A stretch of DNA of 64,000 nt from Pseudorhodoferax sp. Leaf265 (GCF_001422365.1 NZ_LMMT01000001.1:350820-414819), one strand, 5' to 3'; shown: positions 8,113 through 20,238, counted from the first letter of the stretch. Notes: a model not told the origin generated them from the letters alone. Made by a program: numbers and translations.

Positions 8113-8692
8113 AGCTGCACGCATCGGCCTGGTCTCCATCAGCGACCGCGCCTCGGCCGGCGTCTACGAAGACAAGGGCCTGCCCGCGCTGCGCGACTGG
8201 CTGGTCCGTGCGCTGCGAAACCCGCTCACTTTCGAGGAACGCCTGATCCCCGACGAGCAGGCGGGCATCAGCGCCACGCTCATCGAACTGGTCGACGCCG
8301 GCTGCAGCCTCGTGCTGACCACGGGCGGCACCGGCCCTGCGCCACGCGACGTCACGCCCGAGGCCACACTGGCCGTGGCCGAGAAGGAGTTGCCGGGCTT
8401 CGGCGAGCAGATGCGCCAGATCGGCCTGCGCTTCGTGCCCACGTCCATCCTGTCGCGCCAGGTCGCCGTGGTGCGCGGGCGCTGCCTGATCGTCAACCTG
8501 CCGGGCCAGCCCAAGGCGATCCAGGAAACGCTGGAAGGCCTCAAGGACGCGCAGGGGGCGCAACTCGTGCCCGGCATCTTCGCGGCCGTGCCCTACTGCA
8601 TCGACCTGATCGGCGGCCCCTACCTGGAAACCGACGACACGGTCTGCGCCGCGTTCCGCCCCAAGTCGGCGCGGCGCCCGCCGGCCGCCTGA
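8102..8692 (+). CDS. mog: Molybdopterin adenylyltransferase
   Basis: A 196-residue MogA protein. The molybdopterin-binding fold signatures are GLVSISDRASAGVYEDKG at the N-terminus, TTGGTGPAPRDVTPEAT in the middle and LIVNLPGQPKAIQETL toward the C-terminus. It adenylates molybdopterin before MoeA inserts molybdenum, in the cytoplasm. It overlaps darP by 11 bases. Molybdenum cofactor would serve, for example, assimilatory nitrate reductase, which one expects near the nirBD genes of this genome but which is not in the window. Confidence 0.95.
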   Translation: MANEAARIGLVSISDRASAGVYEDKGLPALRDWLVRALRNPLTFEERLIPDEQAGISATLIELVDAGCSLVLTTGGTGPAPRDVTPEATLAVAEKELPGFGEQMRQIGLRFVPTSILSRQVAVVRGRCLIVNLPGQPKAIQETLEGLKDAQGAQLVPGIFAAVPYCIDLIGGPYLETDDTVCAAFRPKSARRPPAA

Positions 8693-8701
8693 CGCAGCGG
8701 C

Positions 8702-9478
8702 CTACTTGCCGATCAGCTGCGCAAGCTTCTCGGCCTCGAAGCACTCGGAGCGCGCCGCATCGCGCGGCACGCAATCGCCCTGCTTGTGCTGCCGCGACAG
8801 CTGCTCGACGGCCTTCCAGAGCAGTGCGATCTGGTGGTCCTGCGCGGCCGTGCTGTCGATCAGCCCGCGCATGGCCTGGCTCAGCGGATCGTCCTCGGGC
8901 GTGACGCCGTAGGCCGAGAAGCGCGGCGTGGACATCGCCGCATCACCCGTGTTCTCACCCTTGGGCATGATGATGCGCGCCGGAATGCCCACCGCCGTGG
9001 CACCGGCCGGCACGGGCTTGATGACCACCGCGTTCGAACCAATCTTGGCGCCGTCGCCCACGACGAAGCCACCCAGCACCTTGGCCCCGGCGCTGACCAC
9101 CACGTCGCGGCCCAGCGTCGGGTGGCGCTTGGTGCCCTTGTAGAGCGAGGTGCCACCCAACGTGACGCCTTGGTAGATCGTGCAGCCATCGCCGATCTCG
9201 GCCGTCTCGCCGACCACCACGCCCATGGCATGGTCGAAGAACACGCGCTCACCGATCTTGGCGCCCGGATGGATCTCGATGCCCGTGAGCCAGCGCGACA
9301 GCTGCGAGGTTGCCCGCCCCAGCCACTTGAAGCCATGGTTCCAGAACCAGTGCGCACGCCGGTGCAGGATCAGCGCGTGGATGCCCGGATAACAGGTCAA
9401 CACCTCCCAGCCACTGCGCGCGGCAGGGTCGCGCTCGAGGATGCAACGGATGTCGGTGCGCAGGCGGGCGAAAAACAT
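8702..9478 (-). CDS. cysE: Serine O-acetyltransferase
   Basis: A 258-residue CysE. The N-terminal helical region ([20 protein letters not shown]) is short compared with enterobacterial CysE. A left-handed beta-helix follows with hexapeptide repeats and the catalytic segment [19 protein letters not shown]. The protein then continues for roughly 80 residues past the helix (from about [15 protein letters not shown]), an extension that is helical and of unknown role. It makes O-acetylserine for cysteine synthesis. It is transcribed leftward with trmJ, whose stop lies 9 bases upstream. Confidence 0.95.
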   Translation of the reverse strand: MFFARLRTDIRCILERDPAARSGWEVLTCYPGIHALILHRRAHWFWNHGFKWLGRATSQLSRWLTGIEIHPGAKIGERVFFDHAMGVVVGETAEIGDGCTIYQGVTLGGTSLYKGTKRHPTLGRDVVVSAGAKVLGGFVVGDGAKIGSNAVVIKPVPAGATAVGIPARIIMPKGENTGDAAMSTPRFSAYGVTPEDDPLSQAMRGLIDSTAAQDHQIALLWKAVEQLSRQHKQGDCVPRDAARSECFEAEKLAQLIGK

Positions 9479-9487
9479 CGGGCGAGT

Positions 9488-10225
9488 CTAGCGATTTGCC
9501 TGTTCCGCTGCTTTGAGCATGGCCTTGGCGACGCCGCGCAGGATGTGGATCTCCTCGGGGCTGGGCTGGGCGCGGTTGAACAGCTGGTTCAGCCGCGGCA
9601 TGAGCTTCTTGGGTGCGGCCGGATCCAGGTAGTCGAGCGCGACCAGGGCCTCGCGCCAGTGCTCCAGCATGCCGTTCAGCTGGCGCGCATCGGCCGGCTG
9701 GTGCTCGGCCGTGCTGGACTCCACCGCGTAGCCGCCCAGCGCCTGGCGCCATTCATAGGCCACAACCTGGATCGCCGCGCCCAGGTTCAGCGAGCCGAAC
9801 TGCGGGTTGGTCGGGATGCTCATGGCCACGTGGCAGCGGTAGACGTCCTCATTGGCCATGCCGAAGCGCTCGGAGCCGAACAGGAAGGCCACGCCGCCGG
9901 GCCGGGGGGCGTCCGGGGCCAGCAGGGCCTCGAAGTGCGGCCGCGGCGCGCGCGTGGGCGGGCCGAAGTCGCGCGGCGTCATGGCCGTGGCGCATAGATG
10001 GTCCATGCCGTCCAGCGCTTCGTCCAGCGTCTCGACGATGCGCGCCTTCTCCAGCACGTCGAGCGCGCCGCTCGCGCGCTGGATGGTTTCCTGGCGCCGC
10101 AGCACGTTGGGCCAGCGCGGCGCGACCAGCACCAGGTCATCGAAACCCATGACCTTCATGGCGCGCGCGGCGGCGCCCACATTGCCGGCATGGCTGGTGC
10201 GGATCAGGACAAAACGGGTGCGCAT
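9488..10225 (-). CDS. trmJ: tRNA (cytidine/uridine-2'-O-)-methyltransferase TrmJ
   Basis: A 245-residue SpoU/TrmH-fold methyltransferase. The three SPOUT motifs are visible: IRTSHAGNVGAAARAMK near residue 7, FLFGSERFGMANED near residue 124, and SIPTNPQFGSLNLGAAIQVV near residue 140. TrmJ methylates the ribose of position 32 of tRNAs. The extended open frame to 10306 is ignored because the conserved first strand begins right after ATG 10225. The gene is divergent from suhB, as in many proteobacteria. Confidence 0.93.
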   Translation of the reverse strand: MRTRFVLIRTSHAGNVGAAARAMKVMGFDDLVLVAPRWPNVLRRQETIQRASGALDVLEKARIVETLDEALDGMDHLCATAMTPRDFGPPTRAPRPHFEALLAPDAPRPGGVAFLFGSERFGMANEDVYRCHVAMSIPTNPQFGSLNLGAAIQVVAYEWRQALGGYAVESSTAEHQPADARQLNGMLEHWREALVALDYLDPAAPKKLMPRLNQLFNRAQPSPEEIHILRGVAKAMLKAAEQANR

Positions 10226-10311
10226 GGCGTCAATGGCTGAAGCATCGGTAAAATCCCGCAATTCTCGCCGGCCTGATCGCAGACCGCCCCGTTCGCTCCT
10301 CTTCACAAACC

Positions 10312-11235
10312 ATGTCGTTCAACCAGCACCCCATGCTCAATGTGGCCGTCAAGGCCGCTCGCGCCGCCGGCGCCATCATCAACCGCGCCGCGCTCGACGT
10401 CGAGGCCGTGCGGATCTCGCAAAAGCAGGTGAACGACTTCGTGACGGAGATCGACCAGGCCAGCGAGGCCATCATCATCCAGACGCTGCTGGAGGCCTAT
10501 CCAGGCCACGGCATCCTGGCCGAGGAATCTGGCTCCGAGCATGGCGCCAAGGATTCCGAGTTCGTCTGGATCATCGATCCGCTGGACGGCACCACCAACT
10601 TCATCCACGGCTTCCCGTTCTACTGCGTGAGCATCGCGCTGGCCGTCAAGGGCCGCATCGAACAGGCCGTGGTCTACGACCCCACGCGCAACGACCTGTT
10701 CACGGCCACGCGCGGCCGCGGCGCCTACCTGAATGACCGCCGCATCCGCGTCTCGCGCCGCACCCGTTTGGGCGAGTGCCTGATCTCCACGGGCTTCCCG
10801 TTCCGTCCAGGCGACAACTTCAAGGAATACATGTCCATGATGGGCGACGTGATGCAGCGCACCGCCGGCATCCGCCGTCCTGGCGCCGCCGCGCTGGACC
10901 TGGCCTATGTGGCGGCCGGCTACACCGACGGCTTCTTCGAGAAGGGCCTGTCGCCCTGGGACGCCGCCGCGGGCTCGCTGCTCGTGACCGAGGCCGGCGG
11001 CCTGATCGGCAACCTGTCGGGCGAGGCCGATTTCCTGGACCAGAAGGAATGCCTGGCCGCCAACCCGAAGATTTACGGCCTGCTGATCGGCCTAGTCGGC
11101 AAGTACAGCAAGTTCGCCAGTGCTGGCGAGAAGGCCGGCGTGCGCCAGAAGCTCACGCTGTCAGACAGTGCGCCGGCCGACGACAAGGCGGGCACGACGG
11201 ACGGCGAAGCCGCTGACGACAAGCGCGAAGCCTAA
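10312..11235 (+). CDS. suhB: Inositol-1-monophosphatase family protein
   Basis: A 307-residue inositol monophosphatase. The first metal motif is [18 protein letters not shown] near residues 84-100 and the second is the [18 protein letters not shown] block near 217-235. A Glu in AEESGSE upstream completes the metal ligands. SuhB-type enzymes hydrolyse inositol monophosphate and in proteobacteria also act in rRNA antitermination with Nus factors. The final 40 residues are a charged extension ([18 protein letters not shown]) beyond the usual 265-270 residue length. Confidence 0.93.
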   Translation: MSFNQHPMLNVAVKAARAAGAIINRAALDVEAVRISQKQVNDFVTEIDQASEAIIIQTLLEAYPGHGILAEESGSEHGAKDSEFVWIIDPLDGTTNFIHGFPFYCVSIALAVKGRIEQAVVYDPTRNDLFTATRGRGAYLNDRRIRVSRRTRLGECLISTGFPFRPGDNFKEYMSMMGDVMQRTAGIRRPGAAALDLAYVAAGYTDGFFEKGLSPWDAAAGSLLVTEAGGLIGNLSGEADFLDQKECLAANPKIYGLLIGLVGKYSKFASAGEKAGVRQKLTLSDSAPADDKAGTTDGEAADDKREA

Positions 11236-11529
11236 GAGCGACGACAGAACGGCTCAGGAGCCCGCAAACAGATGACGCAGCATGCCAAGGAAGTTGCCGA
11301 AGGGCAGGAGATCCACTGGCCGCAAGAGATGCGAGCCGTCTCGCTTCCTTGGCATCGACACAGACCTTGAACGACTGTGCGGCGCGCTTGTTGATGTGGC
11401 GCCATTTTTCCCGCTGAAGTGCCTTGGGCGATTGCCAGTACGGCTGCCATTGATGCGGAATTGACGCAACACCGCGGACTGGTCAGCCAATCAGGCGCAA
11501 CCGCGAAGAATCTGGATCGACAGAAAATC
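11236..11529. other. Stretch without a recognisable gene
   Basis: About 290 bases lie between suhB and the tRNA-Val terminator. Three short frames (60-99 codons) are open here on both strands, but none looks like a known protein. One minus-strand reading without its own start gives a basic, helix-like sequence (LQREKWRHINKRAAQ), which may be a decayed coding remnant. No promoter or repeat stands out. Confidence 0.3.
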
Positions 11530-11565
11530 AAAAAGCCTCGTAAATCATCGATTTACGAGGCTTTC
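11530..11565 (-). terminator. Terminator of tRNA-Val
   Basis: Read leftward, a perfect stem with arms AAGCCTCGTAAAT / ATTTACGAGGCTT is followed by a T-rich run (TTTTTGATTTTC). It directly follows the 3' end of the tRNA. Confidence 0.88.
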
Positions 11566-11568
11566 AAT

Positions 11569-11643
11569 TGGTGGGCGGTGCAGGCTTCGAACCTGCGACC
11601 CCTGCCGTGTGAAGGCAGTGCTCTACCCCTGAGCTAACCGCCC
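11569..11643 (-). tRNA. tRNA-Val (anticodon CAC)
   Basis: The minus strand folds as a cloverleaf with acceptor GGGCGGT, D-arm TAGCTCAGGGGTAGAG, anticodon stem-loop CTGCC-TTCACAC-GGCAG and T-arm GGTTCGAACC. CCA is encoded. The anticodon CAC reads GTG. A CATAAT hexamer overlapping the dnaQ stop codon (11669-11674) may be its -10 element. Confidence 0.96.
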
Positions 11644-11669
11644 TGAATCTTGTTCAGGAAAGCCTGTGA

Positions 11670-12389
11670 TTATGCCATAGATTTTTCGGCCGTCCGCCAA
11701 ATTGTTTTTCCACCGGTCGATTTGTCGAGCTGGGCGAGCACGGCCTCGTGCGCAACAACCTCTTCCTCGCTCGCGACCAACACCGGCAGCACGATGCTGG
11801 ACAAGTCGATGCGCGGCACTTCATTGGTGGTGACGGCCTCGTCGGTAGGCTCGACCTCGATCAACAACGCATCCTGCCCGCGCGTCATGTTGATGTAGAC
11901 GTCGGCCAGCAACTCGGCATCGAGCAAGGCGCCGTGCAAGGTGCGGCCCGAGTTGTCGACCTCCAGGCGGCCGCACAGCGCGTCGAGCGAGTTGCGCTTG
12001 CCCGGGAACATCTCCTTGGCCATCACCAGCGAGTCGACCACGTTGTCGACGATGCCCGTGATGGGGCCGCGGCCCAGCAACTCGAGCTCCTTGTTCAGGA
12101 AGCCCACGTCGAACGGCGCGTTGTGGATGATGATCTCGGCGCCCTGCAGGTAGTGCAGCAGCTCGTCGGCGACCTCGGCGAACTTGGGCTTGTCGCGCAG
12201 GAACTCGTTGCTGATGCCGTGCACCTTGAGCGCATCCTCGTGGCTGTCACGCTCGGGGTTCAGGTAGAAGTGCTTGTTGTTGCCTGTGAGCTTGCGGTTG
12301 AGCAGCTCCACGCAGCCGATCTCGATGATGCGGTCGCCGGTGGCGGCCGACAGGCCCGTGGTTTCGGTGTCGAGGACGATCTGGCGCAT
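11670..12389 (-). CDS. dnaQ: DNA polymerase III epsilon subunit (proofreading exonuclease)
   Basis: A 239-residue DEDDh exonuclease. Exo I is LDTETTG at residues 6-12. Exo II is IIHNAPFDVGFLNKE. Exo III-epsilon is HGALLDAELLADVY. The C-terminal 60 residues are the flexible segment that binds the polymerase alpha subunit. It edits mismatches during replication. Its ATG overlaps the fdx stop codon by one base, so it is the last gene of the isc operon here, an arrangement that may tie its expression to IscR control. Confidence 0.96.
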   Translation of the reverse strand: MRQIVLDTETTGLSAATGDRIIEIGCVELLNRKLTGNNKHFYLNPERDSHEDALKVHGISNEFLRDKPKFAEVADELLHYLQGAEIIIHNAPFDVGFLNKELELLGRGPITGIVDNVVDSLVMAKEMFPGKRNSLDALCGRLEVDNSGRTLHGALLDAELLADVYINMTRGQDALLIEVEPTDEAVTTNEVPRIDLSSIVLPVLVASEEEVVAHEAVLAQLDKSTGGKTIWRTAEKSMA

Positions 12390-12727
12390 CAGTGGTTCTC
12401 GCGTGCGTGGTTGATCGTGTACTTGGGGATCTCGACCGTGAGGTCGTCCTTGCCCAACATGACCTGGCAGGACAGGCGCGACTGCGGCTCCAGGCCCCAG
12501 GCCTTGTCGAGCAGGTCCTCTTCCTCTTCCTCGGGCTCTTCGAGGGTGCTGTAGCCCTGACGCACGATCACGTGGCAGGTTGTACAGGCGCAGCTCATGT
12601 CGCAGGCGTGCTCGATGGCAATGCCGTTGTCCAGCAGCGCTTCGCAGACGCTGGTTCCGGGTGCCGCGCGCACCTCGGCGCCGGCCGGACAGAACTCTGG
12701 ATGGGGGAGTATCTTGATGACGGGCAT
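12389..12727 (-). CDS. fdx: ISC-type [2Fe-2S] ferredoxin
   Basis: A 112-residue ferredoxin of the isc operon. The cluster ligands are visible as C42, C48 and C51 within CDMSCACTTC plus C87 (SRLSCQ), at the same positions as in E. coli Fdx. It supplies electrons for cluster assembly on IscU. The start at 12727 (MPVIKI) is chosen over an upstream in-frame ATG that would overlap hscA. A run of acidic residues (EEPEEEEEDLLDKA) at 64-76 is the usual contact surface. No iscX follows it; dnaQ does. Confidence 0.96.
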   Translation of the reverse strand: MPVIKILPHPEFCPAGAEVRAAPGTSVCEALLDNGIAIEHACDMSCACTTCHVIVRQGYSTLEEPEEEEEDLLDKAWGLEPQSRLSCQVMLGKDDLTVEIPKYTINHARENH

Positions 12728-12731
12728 GGGA

Positions 12732-14603
12732 TCAGACGGATTCGATGTTCTTGCCGGACAGGGCATTGCGGATGCCGGCGTTCATGCGCAGGGCGGCGAA
12801 AGCCTCCGTGCCCTTGGCAAGGCCTTCGGTGGCGGCGGTCATCGCCTGCGCCTGGTCAGCCGCACGCGCTGTTTGCGCGACGACGATCAAAGCGTCGATG
12901 GCGGCGCGCTCCGGTGCCGGCAGCAGATCGCCATCGGCCTCCAGCGCGCTATGCGTGGCCAGCAGCATGCGGTCAAGCTCGACGCGGGCTTCGACCAGTG
13001 CGCGGGCCTGCATGTCCTGGCCAGCGGTGCTGAAGCTGTCCTGCAGCATGCGCGCGATCTCGTCGTCGCTGAGGCCGTAGGAGGGCTTCACGTCCACACT
13101 GGCCTCCACGCCACTGCCCTGCTCGCGCGCGCTGACGGTCAAGAGGCCATCGGCATCGACCGTGAAGGTGACGCGGATGCGCGCGGCGCCGGCCGCCATC
13201 GGCGGGATGCCGCGCAACACGAAGCGCGCCAGGCTGCGGCAATCGGCCACGAGGTCGCGCTCACCCTGCACGACATGCAGTGCCAGCGCAGTCTGGCCGT
13301 CCTGGTAGGTCGTGAAGTCCTGCGCCATCGCGGTCGGGATGGTCTGGTTGCGCGGCACGATGCGCTCGACCAGGCCGCCCATCGTCTCGATGCCCAGCGA
13401 CAGCGGGATCACGTCCAGCAGCAGCAGGTCGGCCGCGCCGCTGTTGCCAGCGAGCTGGTCGGCCTGGATCGCCGCACCCAGCGCGACGACCTCGTCGGGG
13501 TTCAGGTTGGTCAGCGGCGGCTTGCCGAAGAAGGCCTCGACCGCGCGGCGCACCTGCGGCATGCGCGTGGCGCCACCAACCAGCACCGTGCCCTGCACGT
13601 CGGCCGGACTTAGCTTGGCGTCGCGCAGGGCCTTGCGCACAGCCGCCATGGTGCGGGCCGTCAGGGCCGCCGTGCTGGCCTCGAAGTCGGCGCGGGTCAC
13701 GTCCACGGCCAGCTCGCGTTCGCCCAGCTGCACGCGCAGCGTGGTGCTGTCCTGGTCCGTGAGGTGCTCCTTGGCCGCACGCGCAGCCCGGCGCAACGCC
13801 ACCTGCTGCCGCGCGCCCTCGGCCTGCACGCCTCCGGCGTGCTGGGCCCAGTCGGCCAGCGCGTGGTCGTAATCATCGCCGCCCAGCGCGGAATCGCCGC
13901 CGGCCGCGATGACCTCGAACACGCCGCGCGACAGGCGCAGGATGGAGATGTCGAAGGTGCCGCCGCCCAGGTCGTAGACGGCATAGACGCCCTCGGCCGC
14001 GTTGTCCAGGCCGTAGGCGATCGCGGCAGCCGTGGGCTCGTTGATCAGGCGCAGCACATGGATGCCGGCCAACTGGGCCGCGTCCTTGGTGGCTTGGCGC
14101 TGGGCATCGTCGAAGTAGGCGGGCACCGTGATCACGGCGCCGTGCAGGTCATCGTTGAAGCTGTCTTCGGCACGGAACCGCAGCGTGGCCAGGATCTCGG
14201 CACTGACCTCCACGGGCGTCTTGGGGCCGGCCGCGGTCTCGATGCGTAGCATGCCGGCACCGTCACCGGCGGCAAGGCTGTAGGGCAAGCCTGCAGCGGC
14301 AGCATCGGCCGAGCCACGGCCCATAAGCCGCTTGACGGATGCAATGGTGTTCGCGGGGTCGCTCGTCTGCGCGGCCAGCGCCTCATGACCGATCTGGCGG
14401 CCAGGACCATCGGCGGACGGCGCGAGGTAGCGCACCACCGAGGGCAGGATCACGCGGCCTTGCTCGTCGGGCAGGCACTCGGCCACGCCATTGCGCACGG
14501 CAGCCACGAGCGAATGCGTGGTGCCCAGGTCGATGCCGACGGCGATGCGGCGCTGGTGGGGATCGGGGGAGAAGCCGGGTTCGGAAATCTGTAGGAGCGC
14601 CAT
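12732..14603 (-). CDS. hscA: Fe-S assembly chaperone HscA
   Basis: A 623-residue Hsp70 of the HscA subfamily. The ATP-binding domain starts with [14 protein letters not shown] and includes [16 protein letters not shown] and [14 protein letters not shown]. The substrate-binding domain includes [16 protein letters not shown]. HscA, stimulated by HscB, binds the LPPVK motif of IscU (present here at IscU 100-104) to drive cluster transfer. The ATG at 14603 lies four bases downstream of hscB; a longer open frame to 14651 overlaps hscB and is not used. Confidence 0.97.
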   Translation of the reverse strand: MALLQISEPGFSPDPHQRRIAVGIDLGTTHSLVAAVRNGVAECLPDEQGRVILPSVVRYLAPSADGPGRQIGHEALAAQTSDPANTIASVKRLMGRGSADAAAAGLPYSLAAGDGAGMLRIETAAGPKTPVEVSAEILATLRFRAEDSFNDDLHGAVITVPAYFDDAQRQATKDAAQLAGIHVLRLINEPTAAAIAYGLDNAAEGVYAVYDLGGGTFDISILRLSRGVFEVIAAGGDSALGGDDYDHALADWAQHAGGVQAEGARQQVALRRAARAAKEHLTDQDSTTLRVQLGERELAVDVTRADFEASTAALTARTMAAVRKALRDAKLSPADVQGTVLVGGATRMPQVRRAVEAFFGKPPLTNLNPDEVVALGAAIQADQLAGNSGAADLLLLDVIPLSLGIETMGGLVERIVPRNQTIPTAMAQDFTTYQDGQTALALHVVQGERDLVADCRSLARFVLRGIPPMAAGAARIRVTFTVDADGLLTVSAREQGSGVEASVDVKPSYGLSDDEIARMLQDSFSTAGQDMQARALVEARVELDRMLLATHSALEADGDLLPAPERAAIDALIVVAQTARAADQAQAMTAATEGLAKGTEAFAALRMNAGIRNALSGKNIESV

Positions 14604-14607
14604 GGTT

Positions 14608-15153
14608 TCATTGTCCCCCGGAAGCAGCGCCCCCTTCGGCCGCACTGGCATCGCGCTTGTCGTCCACGCTGGCCTGCAGACGCTCGATGAACATCAGCGC
14701 GCGCACTTCGGCCGCGGCCGCCGCGAAGTTGCCCGCTTCGTCCAGAAGTTGCGCGCAGCGCGCCAAGCCCTGGGCATGGGTGACCGCCAGTTCGCGGTCC
14801 AGCGCGTCGAAGTCCTGCGCGCTGCGCGCCTCGTCGAGCTGCTCGTGCCACGCCATCTGCTGCATCAGGAAGGCCGGCGGCATCTTGGTGTTGCCGTGCA
14901 CGTCGACAGGCGCACCGTTCAGCTCGCACAGATACGCCGCACGCCGCAGCGGGTCGCGCAGGCGCTGCCAGGCTTCGTTGATGCGCACCGACCACTGCAT
15001 GGCCACGCGCTGCGCGGCGGCGCCCTGGGCGCTGAAGCGGTCGGGATGGGCCTCGCGCTGCAAGGCCTTCCAGCGCTGCTGCAAGGCATCCAGGTCCTGC
15101 GCGAAGCGGGCCGGTACATCGAACAGTTCGAAATCGGTGGACTGCAGGTTCAT
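14608..15153 (-). CDS. hscB: Fe-S assembly co-chaperone HscB
   Basis: A 181-residue J-protein. The N-terminal J domain carries HPD at residues 36-38 ([10 protein letters not shown]), and the C-terminal three-helix domain that binds IscU follows. HscB delivers IscU to HscA and stimulates its ATPase. The start at 15153 ([14 protein letters not shown]) matches the family N-terminus. Confidence 0.96.
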   Translation of the reverse strand: MNLQSTDFELFDVPARFAQDLDALQQRWKALQREAHPDRFSAQGAAAQRVAMQWSVRINEAWQRLRDPLRRAAYLCELNGAPVDVHGNTKMPPAFLMQQMAWHEQLDEARSAQDFDALDRELAVTHAQGLARCAQLLDEAGNFAAAAAEVRALMFIERLQASVDDKRDASAAEGGAASGGQ

Positions 15154-15237
15154 GGTCACGGTGCGCGCAGGCGGCGCACCCAAGAAAAAACCGCCATCAC
15201 GCAGTGCGCCATGGCGGTTGCCGGGATGGAACGTGGT

Positions 15238-15561
15238 TCAGACGCGGAAGCTCTCGCCGCAACCGCACTTGTCGCGCTCGTTGGGGTTCTCGAAGCGAAA
15301 GCCCTCGTTCAAGCCTTCGCGCACGAAGTCGAGCTTGGTGCCGTCCAAGTAGGCCAGGCTCTTGGGATCGACCAGCACCTTGATGCCGTGCTCTTCGAAC
15401 ACCAAGTCTTCGGGCGCGGCTTCGTCCACATACTCAAGTTTGTAGGCGAGACCCGAGCAGCCCGTGGTCTTGACGCCCAGGCGCACCCCGACGCCCTTGC
15501 CGCGCTTGCTCAGGTAGCGGTTGACATGGCGGGCTGCCGCCTCGGTCAAGGTCACGGCCAT
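15238..15561 (-). CDS. iscA: Iron-sulfur cluster assembly protein IscA
   Basis: A 107-residue A-type carrier. The three conserved cysteines are C35 (TTGCSGLAY), C99 and C101 (KCGCGESF). It begins [13 protein letters not shown]. IscA accepts iron or clusters and passes them to [4Fe-4S] targets. The same frame is open further upstream through iscU, but the family N-terminus fixes the ATG at 15561, two bases after the iscU stop. Confidence 0.97.
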   Translation of the reverse strand: MAVTLTEAAARHVNRYLSKRGKGVGVRLGVKTTGCSGLAYKLEYVDEAAPEDLVFEEHGIKVLVDPKSLAYLDGTKLDFVREGLNEGFRFENPNERDKCGCGESFRV

Positions 15562-15563
15562 GG

Positions 15564-15950
15564 TCAGTGGGTGCGCTTCTTGCGGTAGTCGTCCACGGCG
15601 GCTTTGATCGCGTCCTCGGCCAGGATGGAACAGTGGATCTTGACCGGCGGCAGCGCCAGTTCTTCGGCGATCTGGCTGTTCTTGAGCGCAGCGGCCTCGT
15701 CCAGCGTCTTGCCCTTGACCCACTCGGTCACGAGCGAAGACGACGCGATGGCAGAGCCACAACCGTAGGTCTTGAAGCGCGCATCCTCGATCACGCCGGT
15801 CTGCGGGTTCACCTTGATCTGCAGCTTCATCACGTCGCCGCAAGCCGGTGCGCCGACCATGCCAGTACCGATGGAATCGTCGCCCTTGTCGAAGGAGCCG
15901 ACGTTGCGCGGGTTCTCGTAGTGGTCTACGACCTTGTCCGAATAAGCCAT
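15564..15950 (-). CDS. iscU: Fe-S cluster scaffold protein IscU
   Basis: A 128-residue scaffold. The cluster cysteines are C37 (GAPACGD), C64 (YGCGSA) and C107 (KIHCS). The HscA recognition motif LPPVK is at residues 100-104. IscS loads sulfur onto IscU, and the cluster is then handed on by HscBA. Confidence 0.98.
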   Translation of the reverse strand: MAYSDKVVDHYENPRNVGSFDKGDDSIGTGMVGAPACGDVMKLQIKVNPQTGVIEDARFKTYGCGSAIASSSLVTEWVKGKTLDEAAALKNSQIAEELALPPVKIHCSILAEDAIKAAVDDYRKKRTH

Positions 15951-15977
15951 GGTTCTCTCACTCTGTGTGTTGCGTGT

Positions 15978-17198
15978 TCAATGTGCAGTCCACTGGATCG
16001 ACGAGATGTCGACGCCGTCCTGGTACATCTCCCACAGCGGGCTCAGCTCGCGCAGCTTGTCCACGTTCTGGCGGATGGTCTGCACGGCATAGTCGATGTC
16101 GGCCTCGGTGGTCCAGCGGCCGATGGTCATGCGCAGGCTGCTGTGGGCCAGCTCGTCGCTGCGGCCCAGCGCGCGCAGCACGTAGCTGGGCTCCAGGCTG
16201 GCCGAGGTGCAGGCCGAGCCGCTGGACACCGCCAGGCCCTTGATGCCCATGATCAGCGACTCGCCTTCGACGAAGTTGAAGCTCATGTTCAGGTTGTGCG
16301 GCACGCGCCGGGTGGCGTGGCCGTTGATGAACACCTGTTCGATGTCCTGCAAGCCCTTGAGCATGCGGTCGTGCAGCGCCTGGATGCGCTCGTTCTCCGT
16401 TGCCATCTCTTCCCTGGCGATGCGGTAGGCCTCGCCCATGCCGACGATCTGGTGCGTGGGCAGCGTGCCCGAACGCATGCCGCGCTCGTGGCCTCCACCG
16501 TGCATCTGCGCCTCGATGCGGATGCGGGGCTTGCGGCGCACGTAGAGGGCACCGATGCCCTTGGGGCCGTAGGTCTTGTGCGAGGTCAGGCTCATGAGAT
16601 CGACCTTGAGCGTGGCCAGGTCGATCGCGACGCGGCCCGTGGCCTGCGCGGCATCGACGTGGAACACCACACCCTTGGCGCGGCAGATCTCGCCGATGGC
16701 GGCGATGTCCTGGATCACGCCGATCTCGTTGTTCACGAACATCACACTGGCCAGGATGGTGTCGGGGCGGATCGCGGCCTCGAACGCCGCCAGGTCCAGC
16801 AGCCCGTCGGGCTGCACATCCATGTAGGTGACTTCGAAGCCCTGGCGCTCCAGTTCGCGGCAGGTGTCCAGCACGGCCTTGTGCTCGGTCTTGACCGTGA
16901 TGATGTGCTTGCCCTTGCCCTTGTAGAACTGGGCGGCGCCCTTGATGGCAAGGTTGTCGGACTCGGTCGCGCCCGAGGTCCAGATGATCTCGCGAGGGTC
17001 TGCACCGATCAGTGCCGCCACTTGCTCGCGCGCCTTCTCGACCGCGGCCTCAGCTTCCCAGCCCCAGGCGTGGCTGCGCGATGCGGGGTTGCCGAAGTGC
17101 TCCCGCAGCCACGGAATCATGGCATCCACCACCCGCTCGTCGCAGGGGTTGGTGGCGCTGTAGTCCATGTAGATCGGGAAATGGGGCGTGCTTGACAT
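15978..17198 (-). CDS. iscS: Cysteine desulfurase IscS
   Basis: A 406-residue PLP enzyme. The PLP-binding lysine lies in [14 protein letters not shown] and the catalytic cysteine loop is [15 protein letters not shown]. It begins [23 protein letters not shown]. IscS takes sulfur from cysteine for IscU and also supplies tRNA thiolation and other pathways. It follows iscR and precedes iscU in the standard order. Confidence 0.98.
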   Translation of the reverse strand: MSSTPHFPIYMDYSATNPCDERVVDAMIPWLREHFGNPASRSHAWGWEAEAAVEKAREQVAALIGADPREIIWTSGATESDNLAIKGAAQFYKGKGKHIITVKTEHKAVLDTCRELERQGFEVTYMDVQPDGLLDLAAFEAAIRPDTILASVMFVNNEIGVIQDIAAIGEICRAKGVVFHVDAAQATGRVAIDLATLKVDLMSLTSHKTYGPKGIGALYVRRKPRIRIEAQMHGGGHERGMRSGTLPTHQIVGMGEAYRIAREEMATENERIQALHDRMLKGLQDIEQVFINGHATRRVPHNLNMSFNFVEGESLIMGIKGLAVSSGSACTSASLEPSYVLRALGRSDELAHSSLRMTIGRWTTEADIDYAVQTIRQNVDKLRELSPLWEMYQDGVDISSIQWTAH

Positions 17199-17248
17199 TG
17201 GCTAGCTTTCAATCGCGGCTGGCTGGAGAAATGGCGGGCGCGAGGAGT

Positions 17249-17785
17249 TCAGGACTTGGCGAACGCATTGCCCAGCGCGAACACGGAGTTGGGCGCGTTC
17301 ACGCGGATCGGCTTGACCACAGGCTGCGGCGAGATGGCGCGCTTGAGCATGGGCTTGCTCTCGACCTGCACGCCCTTGGCGATCTGGTCGTCGACAAGTT
17401 TCTGCAGGGTCACGGAGTCCAGGAACTCGACCATGCGCTGGTTCAGCGCGGCCCACAGCTCGTGCGTCATGCAGCGGCCAGCCTCGCCCAGACAGTTTTC
17501 CTTGCCGCCGCAATGGGTGGCGTCGATGGGCTCGTCGACCGAAACGATGATGTCGGCCACGGTGATGTCGGTGGCCTTGCGGCCCAGCGTGTAACCGCCG
17601 CCCGGGCCGCGCGTCGATTCCACGAGGTCGTGGCGCCGCAGCTTGCCGAACAACTGCTCCAGGTACGACAGGGAGATCTGCTGGCGCTGGCTGATGGCCG
17701 CCAGCGTGACCGGACCGTTGTTCTGGCGCAAGGCCAGATCGATCATGGCTGTGACCGCAAAACGGCCTTTGGTTGTCAGACGCAT
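17249..17785 (-). CDS. iscR: Fe-S regulator IscR
   Basis: A 178-residue Rrf2-family repressor. The winged-helix N-terminus begins MRLTTKGRFAVTAMIDLAL. Cluster ligands are C92, C98 and C105 in HCGGKENCLGEAGRC. Holo-IscR represses its own operon when Fe-S clusters are plentiful. It heads the leftward isc operon, and a candidate type-1 operator is seen upstream at 17934-17958. Confidence 0.97.
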   Translation of the reverse strand: MRLTTKGRFAVTAMIDLALRQNNGPVTLAAISQRQQISLSYLEQLFGKLRRHDLVESTRGPGGGYTLGRKATDITVADIIVSVDEPIDATHCGGKENCLGEAGRCMTHELWAALNQRMVEFLDSVTLQKLVDDQIAKGVQVESKPMLKRAISPQPVVKPIRVNAPNSVFALGNAFAKS

Positions 17786-17933
17786 CGCAAGCTCCTTCTC
17801 AATTGCTTGACCTACCGTTGAAGCCGGAGCGGGGGTCCCACCCGGCCCGACGCGCTTTGCACCAGCTCTTCATCCGTTGACGATGTGGAAGCGGTTTGGA
17901 GCCCTCAGCGATGGACTTCTTCGATGCGCTTTT

Positions 17934-17959
17934 GTTCCCGATCAATTAACTCAAGTATA
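17934..17959 (-). promoter_or_regulatory. Candidate isc promoter -10 with overlapping IscR type-1 operator
   Basis: On the minus strand a TATACT hexamer at 17959-17954 runs into ATACTTGA, an AT-rich centre TTAATT, and TCGGG. This resembles the IscR type-1 motif (ATA..TTGAC..., GTCGGG...). The site lies about 150 bases before the iscR start. The -35 region is weak, as is common for isc promoters. Confidence 0.5.
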
Positions 17960-18010
17960 GCAGAAATCCCTATTGAATCTGTCGGGTAAACAGGTCTTTC
18001 CGGCTTTTGC

Positions 18011-20095
<2,085 letters not shown>

Positions 20096-20238
20096 CAGGG
20101 AATCCGATCGTGACAGGAATGCTTAAAATTGGTGCACGGCCGTCGCCGGCTTCCTCGCGCAGCTCAAGCGAGGGGCAACCCGATAGGCTAGCGCAGCACG
20201 GCCCTCCCCGCTAGCGACAACCCTCTGCAGGAACTTCA

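Noticed and set aside
12392-13613. Plus-strand frames across fdx and hscA
   Set aside because: They are mirror frames of well-identified isc genes.
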